From Nitrospira sp. (lineage in GTDB: Bacteria; Nitrospirota; Nitrospiria; Nitrospirales; Nitrospiraceae), in assembly GCA_016873395.1 (NCBI GenBank), contig VGXG01000004.1:1-64000 (forward strand): DNA of 64,000 nucleotides, given 5' to 3'. The notes beneath the pieces are model-generated. The model saw only the letters and a program-made list of their open reading frames with translations, searched no databases and was not told the origin of the DNA. Below are positions 43,374 to 51,057 of the stretch, piece after piece (positions within the stretch are counted from its first letter, which is position 1; the number at the start of each line of letters is the position of its first letter). The position numbers and the translations under genes are program-made.

Positions 43374-43500
43374 GCCCAGCGCGCCGACGGCAGCCGGTGG
43401 AGCACTGCTGCGTGACGCTGGGCCTCGCCGAACGCCGTGTTTGTCGGGTGCTGGGTCAACCACGGTCCACGCCCATAGTGCCCTGGGCTATCGGCCGCCG
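43373..43500 (+). pseudogene. IS3-family transposase OrfB, N-terminal fragment
   Basis: In the -1 frame relative to OrfA the sequence reads LSPARRRQPVEHCCVTLGLAERRVCRVLGQPRST, the N-terminus of IS3-family OrfB. Homology fades near 43490-43500 and the integrase-core DDE region is absent, so the element is truncated and cannot transpose by itself. Confidence 0.82.
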
Positions 43501-43570
43501 GCCCCGGAAACTGTCGCCCCGCGTTGTGCGTGAGTCACATGGTCAGTGGTACAACTACAGGGGGCGGGTC

Positions 43571-43729
43571 ATGCGCCAGCGTCGTCTTGCCCACCCCCGG
43601 GACATCCTCGATCAACAGGTGCCCGCGCGCCAGCAGGCAGACGACGGCCGATTCAATGACCTCAGGTTTGCCCTTGATGACTTGCTCGACATTGGACTGG
43701 ATCGCGCGGATTTTCTTGGTGGCGTCCAT
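43571..43729 (-). pseudogene. MoxR-family AAA ATPase, N-terminal stub
   Basis: The first 53 codons (ATG 43729) read IRAIQSNVEQVIKGKPEVIESAVVCLLARGHLLIEDVPGVGKTTLAH, with the Walker A GVGKT. The frame then loses homology at about 43570, at the junction with the broken IS3 element. Walker B and the rest are missing, so the gene is dead. MoxR proteins normally sit beside von Willebrand factor A genes, and none is here. Confidence 0.88.
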
Positions 43730-44023
43730 TGAATTCTCTTAGATTCCTTCGGACGGGGAGCCGCGAAGGAAGGATGTCACGTCATGGGTGGGGATGTGAG
43801 AAAAGTCTAGCAGACGCCTCCAGAAGCGTCAATTTGAACGCAGATTTCATGCTGGAGAGTTCAAGCGTTAAGGCTGAGCGGGAGCTTTTGCCGCCGAAGA
43901 CACCTTCGAGGGCACCCAACTGAGCCTCGCACGCTCGAATCTTGCAAACTAGCTGAAACGGTCTCACGCAGTGCTGGCTTCGCCCTTGCGAAAATGAACG
44001 TCGGAACTGTCAGAGCATAGAAC

Positions 44024-44067
44024 AGAGGACAGGTCTATGAGCGGCCTGTCCTCTATCATCTCTTTTT
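44024..44067 (+). terminator. Terminator-like hairpin
   Basis: AGAGGACAGG and CCTGTCCTCT form a perfect 10-bp stem with an 11-base loop. ATCATCTCTTTTT follows on the plus strand. No plus-strand gene ends close by, so it may be a leftover of deleted sequence. Confidence 0.5.
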
Positions 44068-44087
44068 AGCCTTGGATGGAGTAGCCT

Positions 44088-44261
44088 GGTTGATCCCCAA
44101 CTGCGCGCATCTTTCTTCTACATCCCTCCTTAGGAAGGATACCCCCTGTTGGTCCAACTGCGGCCGTCGAGCGAGCGTGCTTCGGAGCGCGCGGGCTCCG
44201 GGAGCACAGGATCAACAGGGGTATCCTTCCACTCCATTTCTGCGAGCACAGGGGATTAACC
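44088..44261. repeat. Nested inverted repeat, about 170 bp
   Basis: The outer arms are GGTTGATCCCC and GGGGATTAACC. The inner arms are GGAAGGATACCCCCTGTTG and CAACAGGGGTATCCTTCC. A GC-rich middle lies between. The whole could extrude as a cruciform and looks like a mobile hairpin element. The gap 43730-44288 holds no gene. Confidence 0.7.
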
Positions 44262-44288
44262 CGGCCGCCCGTGTTTACTCTTTAACAC

Positions 44289-45611
44289 CTATCCCTCGCC
44301 TCGTTCCGGCACAAGGAGCAGCATCCAGGGCGTGGCTTCTTCCTTCATGTCCTTGAACAGGCGCGCGGTGCGGCTGGCCGGCATGCCCTCGAAGACCGCT
44401 CCTCGGCGGATTTCCACATAGCGGAACCGGTGCCGGCGGCCTTGTTCGACCGGCTGGCTTCCCGCAGGGGGAAGCGTCGCTCGCAGCTCAGCCAGATCCG
44501 CCAGCGAGAGGGAGCCGCCGACCGGCAGCGCGGACAGCTTGGCATGGACGTCGCCGAATATGTCGGGGAGATTCTGCGGGCCGAACAGCGTCTCCGCTGG
44601 CCGGAACCGTTCATCTTGCAGAAGCTGGGCGAGGAGCTCCCAGAAGACCTCGTTATCCACCGCTGAAAGGATGCCAAGCTTACCTCGCCCGGCCAGTAGA
44701 TTGAGCAGAGCCAGCGGTCCCCGAATGTCGAATTTCCAGGGCGGGAAGAGCAGCGCCCGGCCTTCATGCAGCACCTCCAGCGCCTCCTTGCCTTCCACGC
44801 GGACCTTCCGAAACTGTCCTTTGGACCTTCTGAGCTGCTCCTCAATGAGGGAGCGCGAGAGCCTCGTCGGTTCGTAGGCAAAGGTCGGCGTGGCCGGGGC
44901 CTGGCAACTCACAATCGTGTAACAAGGCTGAACCTTCTTGAGCCTTCCCAGTTCGAACATGTCCTGATCGGCCCAGTAGTGAAATTGAAGGGAAGCGGAG
45001 GCGGCGCGGCGGAGGCGCTCGAGCCTGGCCGGGTCGGCTTGATAGGCCGCGCCGAGCTTGGAACCGGACTGAACCCGATCGAGGCAATGGAGCGTGAAAG
45101 ATTTGTGTTGCCGGGTCAGCCGAGGTAGGTACTGCTCGACCAGTTCCTCTGCGAAGGAGAGGTCCCCTGCGCCTAGATCAAGCAGCGAGGCGGCCTCGCT
45201 TTCCAGCAACAGGTCGAACGGATTACGATGGTCACGGACGAATTGTTCCACCTGGGCGGGTGTGAGGGTCGGGACCGAAGCAATCTGTTCGCCGTCGTCC
45301 TGTAGATCGAAGAATAGGCAGAGGACTCGGACCGCCTTGGTGGCAGGAAGTCCGGTGAGCTGCTTGAGCGCCTCCCCCGGCAACGACTGCACCCGCTCGG
45401 CGGTCCCGCCGCCGAGCGCGCTGAGCAGCGCATCCCGCAAGGGGGCGGGGAGGGAGGACGAATGAATGGCGTCGGCCAGCCGCTTCAACGTCGCATGGAG
45501 GTGGGATCGCCCGACCAGGCGGCGCGAAGATTCCCAGGCCTCTTGATCGCCTTCGCGTGCCTCAGCCAGTCTGGCCCTGAAGTCGGCGAGCAGTGTCGGA
45601 TCGAGCGGCAT
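44289..45611 (-). CDS. Methyltransferase-like protein of unknown function
   Basis: I start at MPLDPTLLADFRARLAEAREG (ATG 45611, 441 residues); the frame is open to 45722. The N-terminal third is helical. A central segment SLLDLGAGDLSFAEELVEQYLPRL resembles SAM-binding motif I, followed by HCLDRVQSGSKLG. The C-terminal part (TLFGPQNLPDIFGDVHAKLSALPVGGSLSLADLAELRATLP...) resembles nothing I know. It is divergent from the ChaN gene. It is probably a SAM-dependent enzyme or a derived binding protein. Confidence 0.72.
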   Translation of the reverse strand: MPLDPTLLADFRARLAEAREGDQEAWESSRRLVGRSHLHATLKRLADAIHSSSLPAPLRDALLSALGGGTAERVQSLPGEALKQLTGLPATKAVRVLCLFFDLQDDGEQIASVPTLTPAQVEQFVRDHRNPFDLLLESEAASLLDLGAGDLSFAEELVEQYLPRLTRQHKSFTLHCLDRVQSGSKLGAAYQADPARLERLRRAASASLQFHYWADQDMFELGRLKKVQPCYTIVSCQAPATPTFAYEPTRLSRSLIEEQLRRSKGQFRKVRVEGKEALEVLHEGRALLFPPWKFDIRGPLALLNLLAGRGKLGILSAVDNEVFWELLAQLLQDERFRPAETLFGPQNLPDIFGDVHAKLSALPVGGSLSLADLAELRATLPPAGSQPVEQGRRHRFRYVEIRRGAVFEGMPASRTARLFKDMKEEATPWMLLLVPERGEG

Positions 45612-45720
45612 GGGGAGCCGAAGGATAGCGGTGATATCCCACCTCGTCAAGGGCACGAGCTTGCCGACCGATAGTCCATATGTTAGGTAGAACGGAACCA
45701 CCGCCGGCTGGAACACACGC

Positions 45721-46746
45721 ATGCTCCGTCATGGTTTCCTCATCCTGACCCTCTCAGCCTGCCTGCTCGCTCCAAACCTGCCGCCTTCGTGGTCGGCCGA
45801 CGAGGCGGCGCCACCGACCGAGAGCCAGGCGACCCCGCTCAAGGAATGGCAGATCTGGGAAGCACAAACGGGACGTCTCCTTGGCTTTGAAGAATTGATG
45901 CTGGGCTTGGCAGACAGGGACATCATTTATCTCGGCGAAGAACACCATAACCACTGGCACATTGAGGCAGCGCTCAAGGTCCTGACCGCGCTCTCACGTG
46001 GCCGCCGGCCAATTTTAGCCCTTGAGATGTTCGCATGGGACGGGCAGGGGGCGTTGGATCGGTACGTGGCGGACAAGGACCAGCCCAGGGACCGGTTCCT
46101 CAAGGAGTCACGGTGGGAGCACAACTGGGGAGGCGCCTTCGAAGACTATGAACCGCTGATGGCCTTCGCCCGCAATCACCGTCTCTCCGTGATCGCCCTC
46201 AACCCGCCTCGCTCGCTTGTGCGGCTGGTGGCGAAAGAGGGGCTGGCTAAGGCTCTGGCCGAGCCGGGCATGGCCGAGTGGGGCATGACAGAGGAGTCGT
46301 TTCCCGAGGACCCGGCTTATCACGAGATGATTGTCACGCCGCTCCGGCAATGTCACGGGGGCCTCACGGACCAGGCCTACCAACGGATGTATGAAGCCTC
46401 CATGTTCCGCGACGAGGGAATGGCCAAAACCATCTCTGGCTGGTTGCGCCGCCAGGTCGATCCAAGCCAGACCGATCAACGGACTGATCATCAAGCCGGC
46501 CTCCAGAGGGGTCCGCAAGAAGGCCCCATCGTCAGCTACACCGGCGGAGGCCACATTCAGTATCAATTGCCGGTCCCCAACCGGGTTCTCAGGCGGAACG
46601 GACGAGTCCGGCAGGCGACCATCTACCTGACCGCCTTCGAACCGCAACGAGCGGATGAAATCCGGACCCTGATGAAGGAGCCGGTTGCAAACTACCTCTG
46701 GCTCACTCCGCTCAGCGCGCAGGGCCCCCCGCGCCGCTGCCGGTAA
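45721..46746 (+). CDS. ChaN-family (DUF399) haem/iron-related protein
   Basis: The 341-residue exported protein has a signal peptide (LILTLSACLLAPNLPPSWS). It shows the ChaN/Tiki-superfamily core: IIYLGEEHHNHWHIEAALKVL, PILALEMFAWDGQGALDRY, a central helical part, and the late IVSYTGGGHIQYQLPVPNRV with its conserved GxGH. Family members bind haem or act as metal-dependent hydrolases. The start at 45721 leaves almost no leader if the divergent gene starts at 45722, supporting the later start for that gene. The C-terminal 15 residues are irregular. Confidence 0.87.
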   Translation: MLRHGFLILTLSACLLAPNLPPSWSADEAAPPTESQATPLKEWQIWEAQTGRLLGFEELMLGLADRDIIYLGEEHHNHWHIEAALKVLTALSRGRRPILALEMFAWDGQGALDRYVADKDQPRDRFLKESRWEHNWGGAFEDYEPLMAFARNHRLSVIALNPPRSLVRLVAKEGLAKALAEPGMAEWGMTEESFPEDPAYHEMIVTPLRQCHGGLTDQAYQRMYEASMFRDEGMAKTISGWLRRQVDPSQTDQRTDHQAGLQRGPQEGPIVSYTGGGHIQYQLPVPNRVLRRNGRVRQATIYLTAFEPQRADEIRTLMKEPVANYLWLTPLSAQGPPRRCR

Positions 46747-46798
46747 TTTTCCGTTCATTTTCCGCTCGGTGATCGGGTAGAATGCGTCCGTCCAGAGG

Positions 46799-46868
46799 TT
46801 CCAGTGTTGAGTTTGAATTTTCAGTTTATGGCTTCACTCAACACTCATCACTCACAACTCATCACTCC
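46799..46868. repeat. 7-bp repeat array before the CDGSH gene
   Basis: CACTCAA, CACTCAT, CACTCAC, AACTCAT and CACTCCC repeat with a 7-bp period (46833-46867), preceded by weaker TTGAGTTT-type units in the opposite sense. The ribosome binding site of the next gene follows at once. Confidence 0.75.
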
Positions 46869-46880
46869 CGAGGGGAAGAC

Positions 46881-47120
46881 ATGGCCGATCAGGTCGTCAT
46901 CGCGCAACGGACACCCTATGTGATGGAAGTCGGTCCCGGCAAGGTCTACTGGTGCCGGTGCGGACGGTCCAAGACCCAGCCATTCTGTGACGGCTCTCAT
47001 ACCGGCACCGAGTTCTCGCCCATAGAAGTCGAGTTCACTGAGAAGAAGCGAGTCGCCTTCTGCGGCTGCAAGCACACCAGGAAGCCGCCGTTCTGCGACG
47101 GGACCCATTCACGCCTCTAA
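46881..47120 (+). CDS. Double CDGSH iron-sulfur protein
   Basis: From ATG 46881 (GAGGGGAAG upstream) the 79-residue protein has two CDGSH-type [2Fe-2S] motifs: WCRCGRSKTQPFCDGSH and FCGCKHTRKPPFCDGTH. Each has the CxC-x9-C-D-G-[ST]-H arrangement. Such tandem mini-proteins are small electron carriers or redox sensors in the cytoplasm. The longer frame to 46782 is encoded by repeat DNA and should be ignored. Confidence 0.93.
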   Translation: MADQVVIAQRTPYVMEVGPGKVYWCRCGRSKTQPFCDGSHTGTEFSPIEVEFTEKKRVAFCGCKHTRKPPFCDGTHSRL

Positions 47121-47135
47121 AAAATAGCGCTGAAT

Positions 47136-47270
47136 GCGGAACACTGAAAAGTGAACAGTTCTCAGTTTACAGTTATCAGTTTCGGAATTGTCCGGAACTG
47201 AAAACTGATAACTGGTGACTGACGACTCAAATTCATCATTCATCACTCACCATTCATAATTCAGCATTTC
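47136..47270. repeat. Mirrored 7-bp repeat array, copy B of a two-locus pair
   Basis: Its reverse complement repeats 5982-6103 almost base for base: GAAATGCTGAA, the GATGAA units, GAGTCGTCAGTCA, the centre TTCCGGACAATTCCG, and TTTTCAGTGTTCCG. It has one more 7-bp unit in the GATGAA block. Confidence 0.9.
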
Positions 47271-47276
47271 TGATTC

Positions 47277-47924
47277 ATGGCTCTGCTGCCAGCCGCTGAC
47301 TGCCAAACCAAGAACCGGCATGCCTCACACGCAGCGGCCGCTCGCCGTCTCGCCAATGTTGATCCCATCTTGCGGCGCATCATCACGCGGGTCGGTCCGT
47401 GCACGCTGAGACGGTCCCCCCGCTGCTTCGTGACCCTCTGTGACTCGATTGTGTCGCAGCAGCTTTCCGCCAGAGTCGCGGAGGTCATCTTTGCACGCTT
47501 CGAGGCGCTCTATCCGCACCGCTGTCCCACGCCGCAGCGAGTGGCGAAGACACCGGTGCCCCGCCTGCGCACGGCGGGATTATCGGGGCAGAAGGCGCGG
47601 TATCTGAAAGAGCTGGCAAAGGGATTTGCGAGTGGCAGGATTCGACCGACCCGGTTCGCCCGCCAGTCCAACGAGGAGATCATCGAGACCCTGACCTCGA
47701 TCCACGGGATCGGCCAGTGGACGGCGGAGATGTTCCTGATCTTTTCGTTGAACCGGCTCGATGTGCTACCGGTGGACGACTTGGGGATCAAGAAGGCGGT
47801 GCAACAGGCCTATGGGCTCCGGTCCCTCCCGACTGCAAAAAAGATCAGAGCGATCGGCAAGTCCTGGCATCCCTACGAGACTATTGCCTCCTGGTACTTG
47901 TGGCGGAGCCTGCGGCGAGAATGA
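47277..47924 (+). CDS. DNA-3-methyladenine glycosylase, AlkA-type
   Basis: It is an HhH-GPD superfamily base-excision repair enzyme. CDSIVSQQLSARVAEVI and the helix-hairpin-helix LTSIHGIGQWTAEMFLIFSLNRLDVLPVDDLGI contain the conserved catalytic Asp and the GPD-like turn. The 215 residues lack the AlkA N-terminal domain, as in the short bacterial 3-meA glycosylases. It would remove alkylated purines. The leader is the copy B repeat array, and no ribosome binding site is obvious. Confidence 0.92.
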   Translation: MALLPAADCQTKNRHASHAAAARRLANVDPILRRIITRVGPCTLRRSPRCFVTLCDSIVSQQLSARVAEVIFARFEALYPHRCPTPQRVAKTPVPRLRTAGLSGQKARYLKELAKGFASGRIRPTRFARQSNEEIIETLTSIHGIGQWTAEMFLIFSLNRLDVLPVDDLGIKKAVQQAYGLRSLPTAKKIRAIGKSWHPYETIASWYLWRSLRRE

Positions 47925-47933
47925 TTCTGAATC

Positions 47934-48572
47934 TTAGGGACGGGAAGAGGCGGGTTTGGCTGTGAGCCGCATCGCCAGCACGTACAGCACGCAGAGGACA
48001 AGGGCCCCGGCTCCGACCAGCCATGACCGTTCCCTCAGCACTTGGACGAGCAGCGACGGGTTCGTGACCAGCTCCGGTTGATCTCCCAACAAGTTCCCGC
48101 CATACCAGGCCAAGACCCAGCACCACAGCCCGGCCCCCACGATGGTCATCAGGCTGTACAGGCCGAAGGGCATGCGCACGATGCCGGCCGGAATGCCGAT
48201 CAAATGCCGGACCACCGGGACAAGCCGAGCGAAGAAGATCCCGCCCGCCTCATAACGGGCCAGCCACCGTTCGGCCCGGAGCAGCTTCTTCTCCGGGCAG
48301 AAGACATATTTGCCGTAGAGAATCAGCAGCGGTCGGCCCAGCCAGCGAGCAACCCAGTAGGTTGCGGCGGCTCCGATATAGCTTCCGACCGTGCCGGCCA
48401 GCACGACGCCGGCAAAGCTATACCGACCCTGCGCTGCCCAGTAGGCGGCCGGCGGGATCACTACCTCGCTGGGGATGGGCACGATGGAGCTCTCCATCGC
48501 CATCAAGAGGACGATCCCCGGATAGCCCCAGTCATGAACCCATTGAAACCAGATGCCGATCCATTGCTGCAT
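47934..48572 (-). CDS. DedA-family membrane protein
   Basis: From ATG 48572 (GGGAAAGAG upstream) the 212-residue protein has the DedA pattern: GIVLLMAMESSIVPIPSEVVIPPAAYWAA, then GSYIGAAATYWVARWLGRP, then FFARLVPVVRHLIGIPAGIVRMPFGLYSLMTIVGAGLWCWVLAWYGG, with the conserved E/R/G residues. Several family members are lipid flippases important for membrane potential and envelope integrity. It converges with the glycosylase gene, 10 bp apart. Confidence 0.93.
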   Translation of the reverse strand: MQQWIGIWFQWVHDWGYPGIVLLMAMESSIVPIPSEVVIPPAAYWAAQGRYSFAGVVLAGTVGSYIGAAATYWVARWLGRPLLILYGKYVFCPEKKLLRAERWLARYEAGGIFFARLVPVVRHLIGIPAGIVRMPFGLYSLMTIVGAGLWCWVLAWYGGNLLGDQPELVTNPSLLVQVLRERSWLVGAGALVLCVLYVLAMRLTAKPASSRP

Positions 48573-48705
48573 GAGCGCTCTTTCCCGATGTGGACAAGCG
48601 GGCGATTCTACATGGGAAGACCGGCGCAACGCCAGAGCCGGCGGGGACATTTTTTTGTTGCGCTCGGCCGGGCCTCTTGGCTACAATTCGCCCCGTTTGT
48701 CCGCT

Positions 48706-48976
48706 AGCCCGCATTATTCATGACGGTTTGTCGCGAAATTGCGGGGCCGTCAAGCGAGGGGGGGACCCGTTGCTTTTCACCATGCAACGGGTCAGGGAGG
48801 AGCCGTGAGGGAGGGAGACATACTTGAAACAGTATGTTGACCGACCAAGCGGCGAGCCCGCCCGCTTGACCGCTGAAAACCCGCGGCCAAGCCGGGACCC
48901 ATTGCAATCTTGGAGCAATGGGTGCCCAGCAGCGGAACCGCGATTGCAGTAGAAGCGTTCATGAATAATGCGGGCT
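48706..48976. repeat. MITE-like element with AGCCCGCATTATTCATGA ends, copy 1
   Basis: Perfect 18-bp terminal inverted repeats bound 271 bp. Inside are two stem-loops, ACCCGTTGC/GCAACGGGT and ACCCATTGC/GCAATGGGT. The 26 bp next to the right end match the left end of the copy at 59469-59649. No ORF is present. Confidence 0.9.
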
Positions 48977-49025
48977 GATGTCGGCCTTCAACGCGTTACG
49001 TTATTTATATAAGGAGGGTCTTGCC

Positions 49026-49211
49026 ATGAGAAGAGTCTTGGCTGGTCTGTGGGCGATCTTTGGGTCGGTCCTGTTGAGCGCGTCCCTGGCGCTGGCGAAC
49101 GAGCCGGGGAAAGGCGCGCCGGATTATAGCGGCATCTCTTATATGTACTATACGCTGATCGCCCTCATCCTCGGCTACGGCGTCTACGACACATTCTTCA
49201 AAAAGTCCTGA
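49026..49211 (+). CDS. Small exported or membrane protein
   Basis: From ATG 49026 (GGAGG upstream) the 61-residue protein has a signal-peptide-like start (VLAGLWAIFGSVLLSASLALA) and a second hydrophobic helix (YMYYTLIALILGYGVYDTFF) with a KKS tail. It is likely an inner-membrane miniprotein with its N-terminus cleaved. The family is not recognised. The gene stands alone, just after a MITE-like element whose end is 50 bp upstream. Confidence 0.75.
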   Translation: MRRVLAGLWAIFGSVLLSASLALANEPGKGAPDYSGISYMYYTLIALILGYGVYDTFFKKS

Positions 49212-49292
49212 TCCCGGGCTCTCCCCATTACAGATTCGACCCCGCGCCTGATCGGTCAGCGACCGATCAGACGCGTCGGTTTCGTGCGCCTG

Positions 49293-50099
49293 CTATCCTC
49301 CCGATTCGCCCAGCGCCGGCTTCACCAACAATGGCTTGAGGACCGGCATCATGTTGTCCACGATGATGCGGTAGCCGGCTCCCGTCGGGTGAATGCCGTC
49401 GGCCTGGTTGAGGACTGTCTTGGTTGCCACCCCTTCCAAGAAGAACGGCATGTAGGCCACGTGGTAGGTCCTGGCCAATTCCGGATAGAGCGAAGCAAAG
49501 CGCTCGGCATAGTCAGCCCCATAGTTGGGAGGCAGCTTCATCCCGGCCAGCACAACCTGCACCCCCGCCGCTCGCAACCGCTGAATAATCTGTTCGAGGT
49601 TCGCCCTGGTCTCCTTGAGATCCAGCCCGCGCAACCCGTCGTTCGCTCCCAGGACCAGGATCACAATGTCGGGCCGGCTCTTGAGCACCCAGTCAAGGCG
49701 GCGCAGCCCGCCGGCTGTTGTATCCCCGCTGACTCCCGCATTGACCACCCGGTACCGATACCCGGCCTGATCCAGCTTCCATTGCAATTGCGCGGGATAC
49801 GATTCCTCAGGCGGGACGCCAAACCCGGCGGTCAGGCTGTCGCCGAAGGCGACGATCCTGGGCTGCTCGGCGCGTGGTTGAGCACCGACACGTCCCGGCT
49901 GGCCCGTGACATCCGTGCCGAGCCTCTGTCCGAAACCGCTCCCCGGCACGGGAGCGCTCGATGGGGAAGGTGCCGATGAAGAGACCGGCTCCGACGGCTG
50001 CTCGCAGCCGACAATGCCGAGGCAGAGCATGCTCAACACAACACTCTGAAGCGCCGCTTGTCTAAATAGTGAAAAGATGTAAGGTGTGCTGAGAGGCAT
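49293..50099 (-). CDS. SGNH-type arylesterase/lysophospholipase, TesA-like lipoprotein
   Basis: It has a signal peptide with lipobox GIVGC, a Ser/Pro-rich linker, then the SGNH hydrolase blocks: FGDSLTAGFGV (nucleophile Ser), GVSGDTT (Gly), LGANDG (Asn) and DGIHPTGAGY (Asp and His). It therefore resembles E. coli TesA but is membrane-anchored and about 268 residues because of the linker. It would hydrolyse acyl esters in the periplasm. In many genomes tesA-like genes sit divergent to the same ABC exporter (ybbA/ybbP), as here. Confidence 0.92.
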   Translation of the reverse strand: MPLSTPYIFSLFRQAALQSVVLSMLCLGIVGCEQPSEPVSSSAPSPSSAPVPGSGFGQRLGTDVTGQPGRVGAQPRAEQPRIVAFGDSLTAGFGVPPEESYPAQLQWKLDQAGYRYRVVNAGVSGDTTAGGLRRLDWVLKSRPDIVILVLGANDGLRGLDLKETRANLEQIIQRLRAAGVQVVLAGMKLPPNYGADYAERFASLYPELARTYHVAYMPFFLEGVATKTVLNQADGIHPTGAGYRIIVDNMMPVLKPLLVKPALGESGG

Positions 50100-50150
50100 A
50101 CAGTATAATAAGGCTCAGGTCTTGACTTGCATCTTAAGGGATTAGACCTC

Positions 50151-50372
50151 AGGCTGCTCAAAAAGACCTTGTCTCACCCAGCCCGCCCCACGTGCGCCAA
50201 GATGCACGTCTTCCCGTGGCGCGGCCGCAAGGGGTGAAGGCCACGAGACTTTCACCCGTTGCATTATGAAGAGCAACGGATACCCGGTACGTTGAGGGTT
50301 CGACGGGTACCCATTGCTGACCCCCGTGCAATGGGTGGTGAGAACAAAGTTGGGGGGCTTTTTCAGCAGCCT
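50151..50372. repeat. Inverted-repeat (MITE-like) element, GGCTGCT type
   Basis: AGGCTGCTCAAAAAG and CTTTTTCAGCAGCCT bound about 222 bp in the divergent region between the esterase and ABC genes. Inside are the CCCGTTGC/GCAACGG and ACCCATTGC/GCAATGGGT stems found in other elements. Confidence 0.85.
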
Positions 50373-50385
50373 GGGTAAGGATACC

Positions 50386-51057
50386 ATGATCTCGGTCAAA
50401 CACCTCTTCATGTGCCTCACCGCCGGCGGACATCCGGTCACGATCCTCAACAATGTGTCCCTTGAGATTCCCGAAAAGCAGATGGTCGCCATTGTCGGCC
50501 CCTCCGGCAGCGGCAAGTCCACCTTGCTGGGCCTGATTGCCGGTCTGGATAAACCCACGGCCGGCTCGATTCTGTTGGATGGGGTCGAAATTACGAGGCT
50601 GGCCGAGAACGACATGGCCCGCTACCGGCGACAGAAGATCGGGTATATCTTTCAATCCTTCCATCTGATTCCGACCCTGACCGCTCTGGAAAATGTGGCC
50701 GTGCCGCTGGAGCTGAACGGTGACTTGAACGCCAAGACAAGAGCAGCCGAACTGCTGTGGGCTGTCGGACTGGTGGATCGGCTTGACCACTATCCTGTGC
50801 AACTGTCTGGCGGCGAGCAGCAGCGAGTGGCGGTGGCTCGCGCCTTTTCCTGCCGTCCGCCGATTCTCCTGGCCGATGAGCCCACCGGCAACCTCGACAC
50901 CACGACCGGACATCAGGTGATCGACCTCTTGCTCAGCCTGAACCGCGACCAGGGCAGCACCCTGGTTCTGGTGACCCACGACCCAGCCCTCGCTTCCAAC
51001 GCCGAGCGGATCGTTACGCTCCGCGACGGCCGGATCGAGTCGGACCAGCCGCAATGA
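50386..51057 (+). CDS. ABC transporter ATP-binding protein (LolD/YbbA type)
   Basis: The 223-residue ATPase has Walker [11 protein letters not shown]-loop FQSFHLIP, signature [14 protein letters not shown], Walker [12 protein letters not shown] and an H-loop VTHD. This is the MacB/LolD/FtsE class. I start at ATG 50386 (MISVKHL). It overlaps the permease start by 4 bp (ATGA). With the permease it forms a YbbA-YbbP-like exporter, thought to act on lipids or lipoproteins from the inner membrane. The promoter must lie in or beside the MITE-like element just upstream. Confidence 0.94.
   Translation: MISVKHLFMCLTAGGHPVTILNNVSLEIPEKQMVAIVGPSGSGKSTLLGLIAGLDKPTAGSILLDGVEITRLAENDMARYRRQKIGYIFQSFHLIPTLTALENVAVPLELNGDLNAKTRAAELLWAVGLVDRLDHYPVQLSGGEQQRVAVARAFSCRPPILLADEPTGNLDTTTGHQVIDLLLSLNRDQGSTLVLVTHDPALASNAERIVTLRDGRIESDQPQ

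Noticed and set aside
49212-49292. GATCGGTCAGCGACCGATCAG as an operator after the 61-residue gene
   Set aside because: The GATCGGTC/GACCGATC inverted repeat is real, but it lies between two convergent genes, so a terminator or chance palindrome is more likely than an operator. It has no T-run and was not listed.
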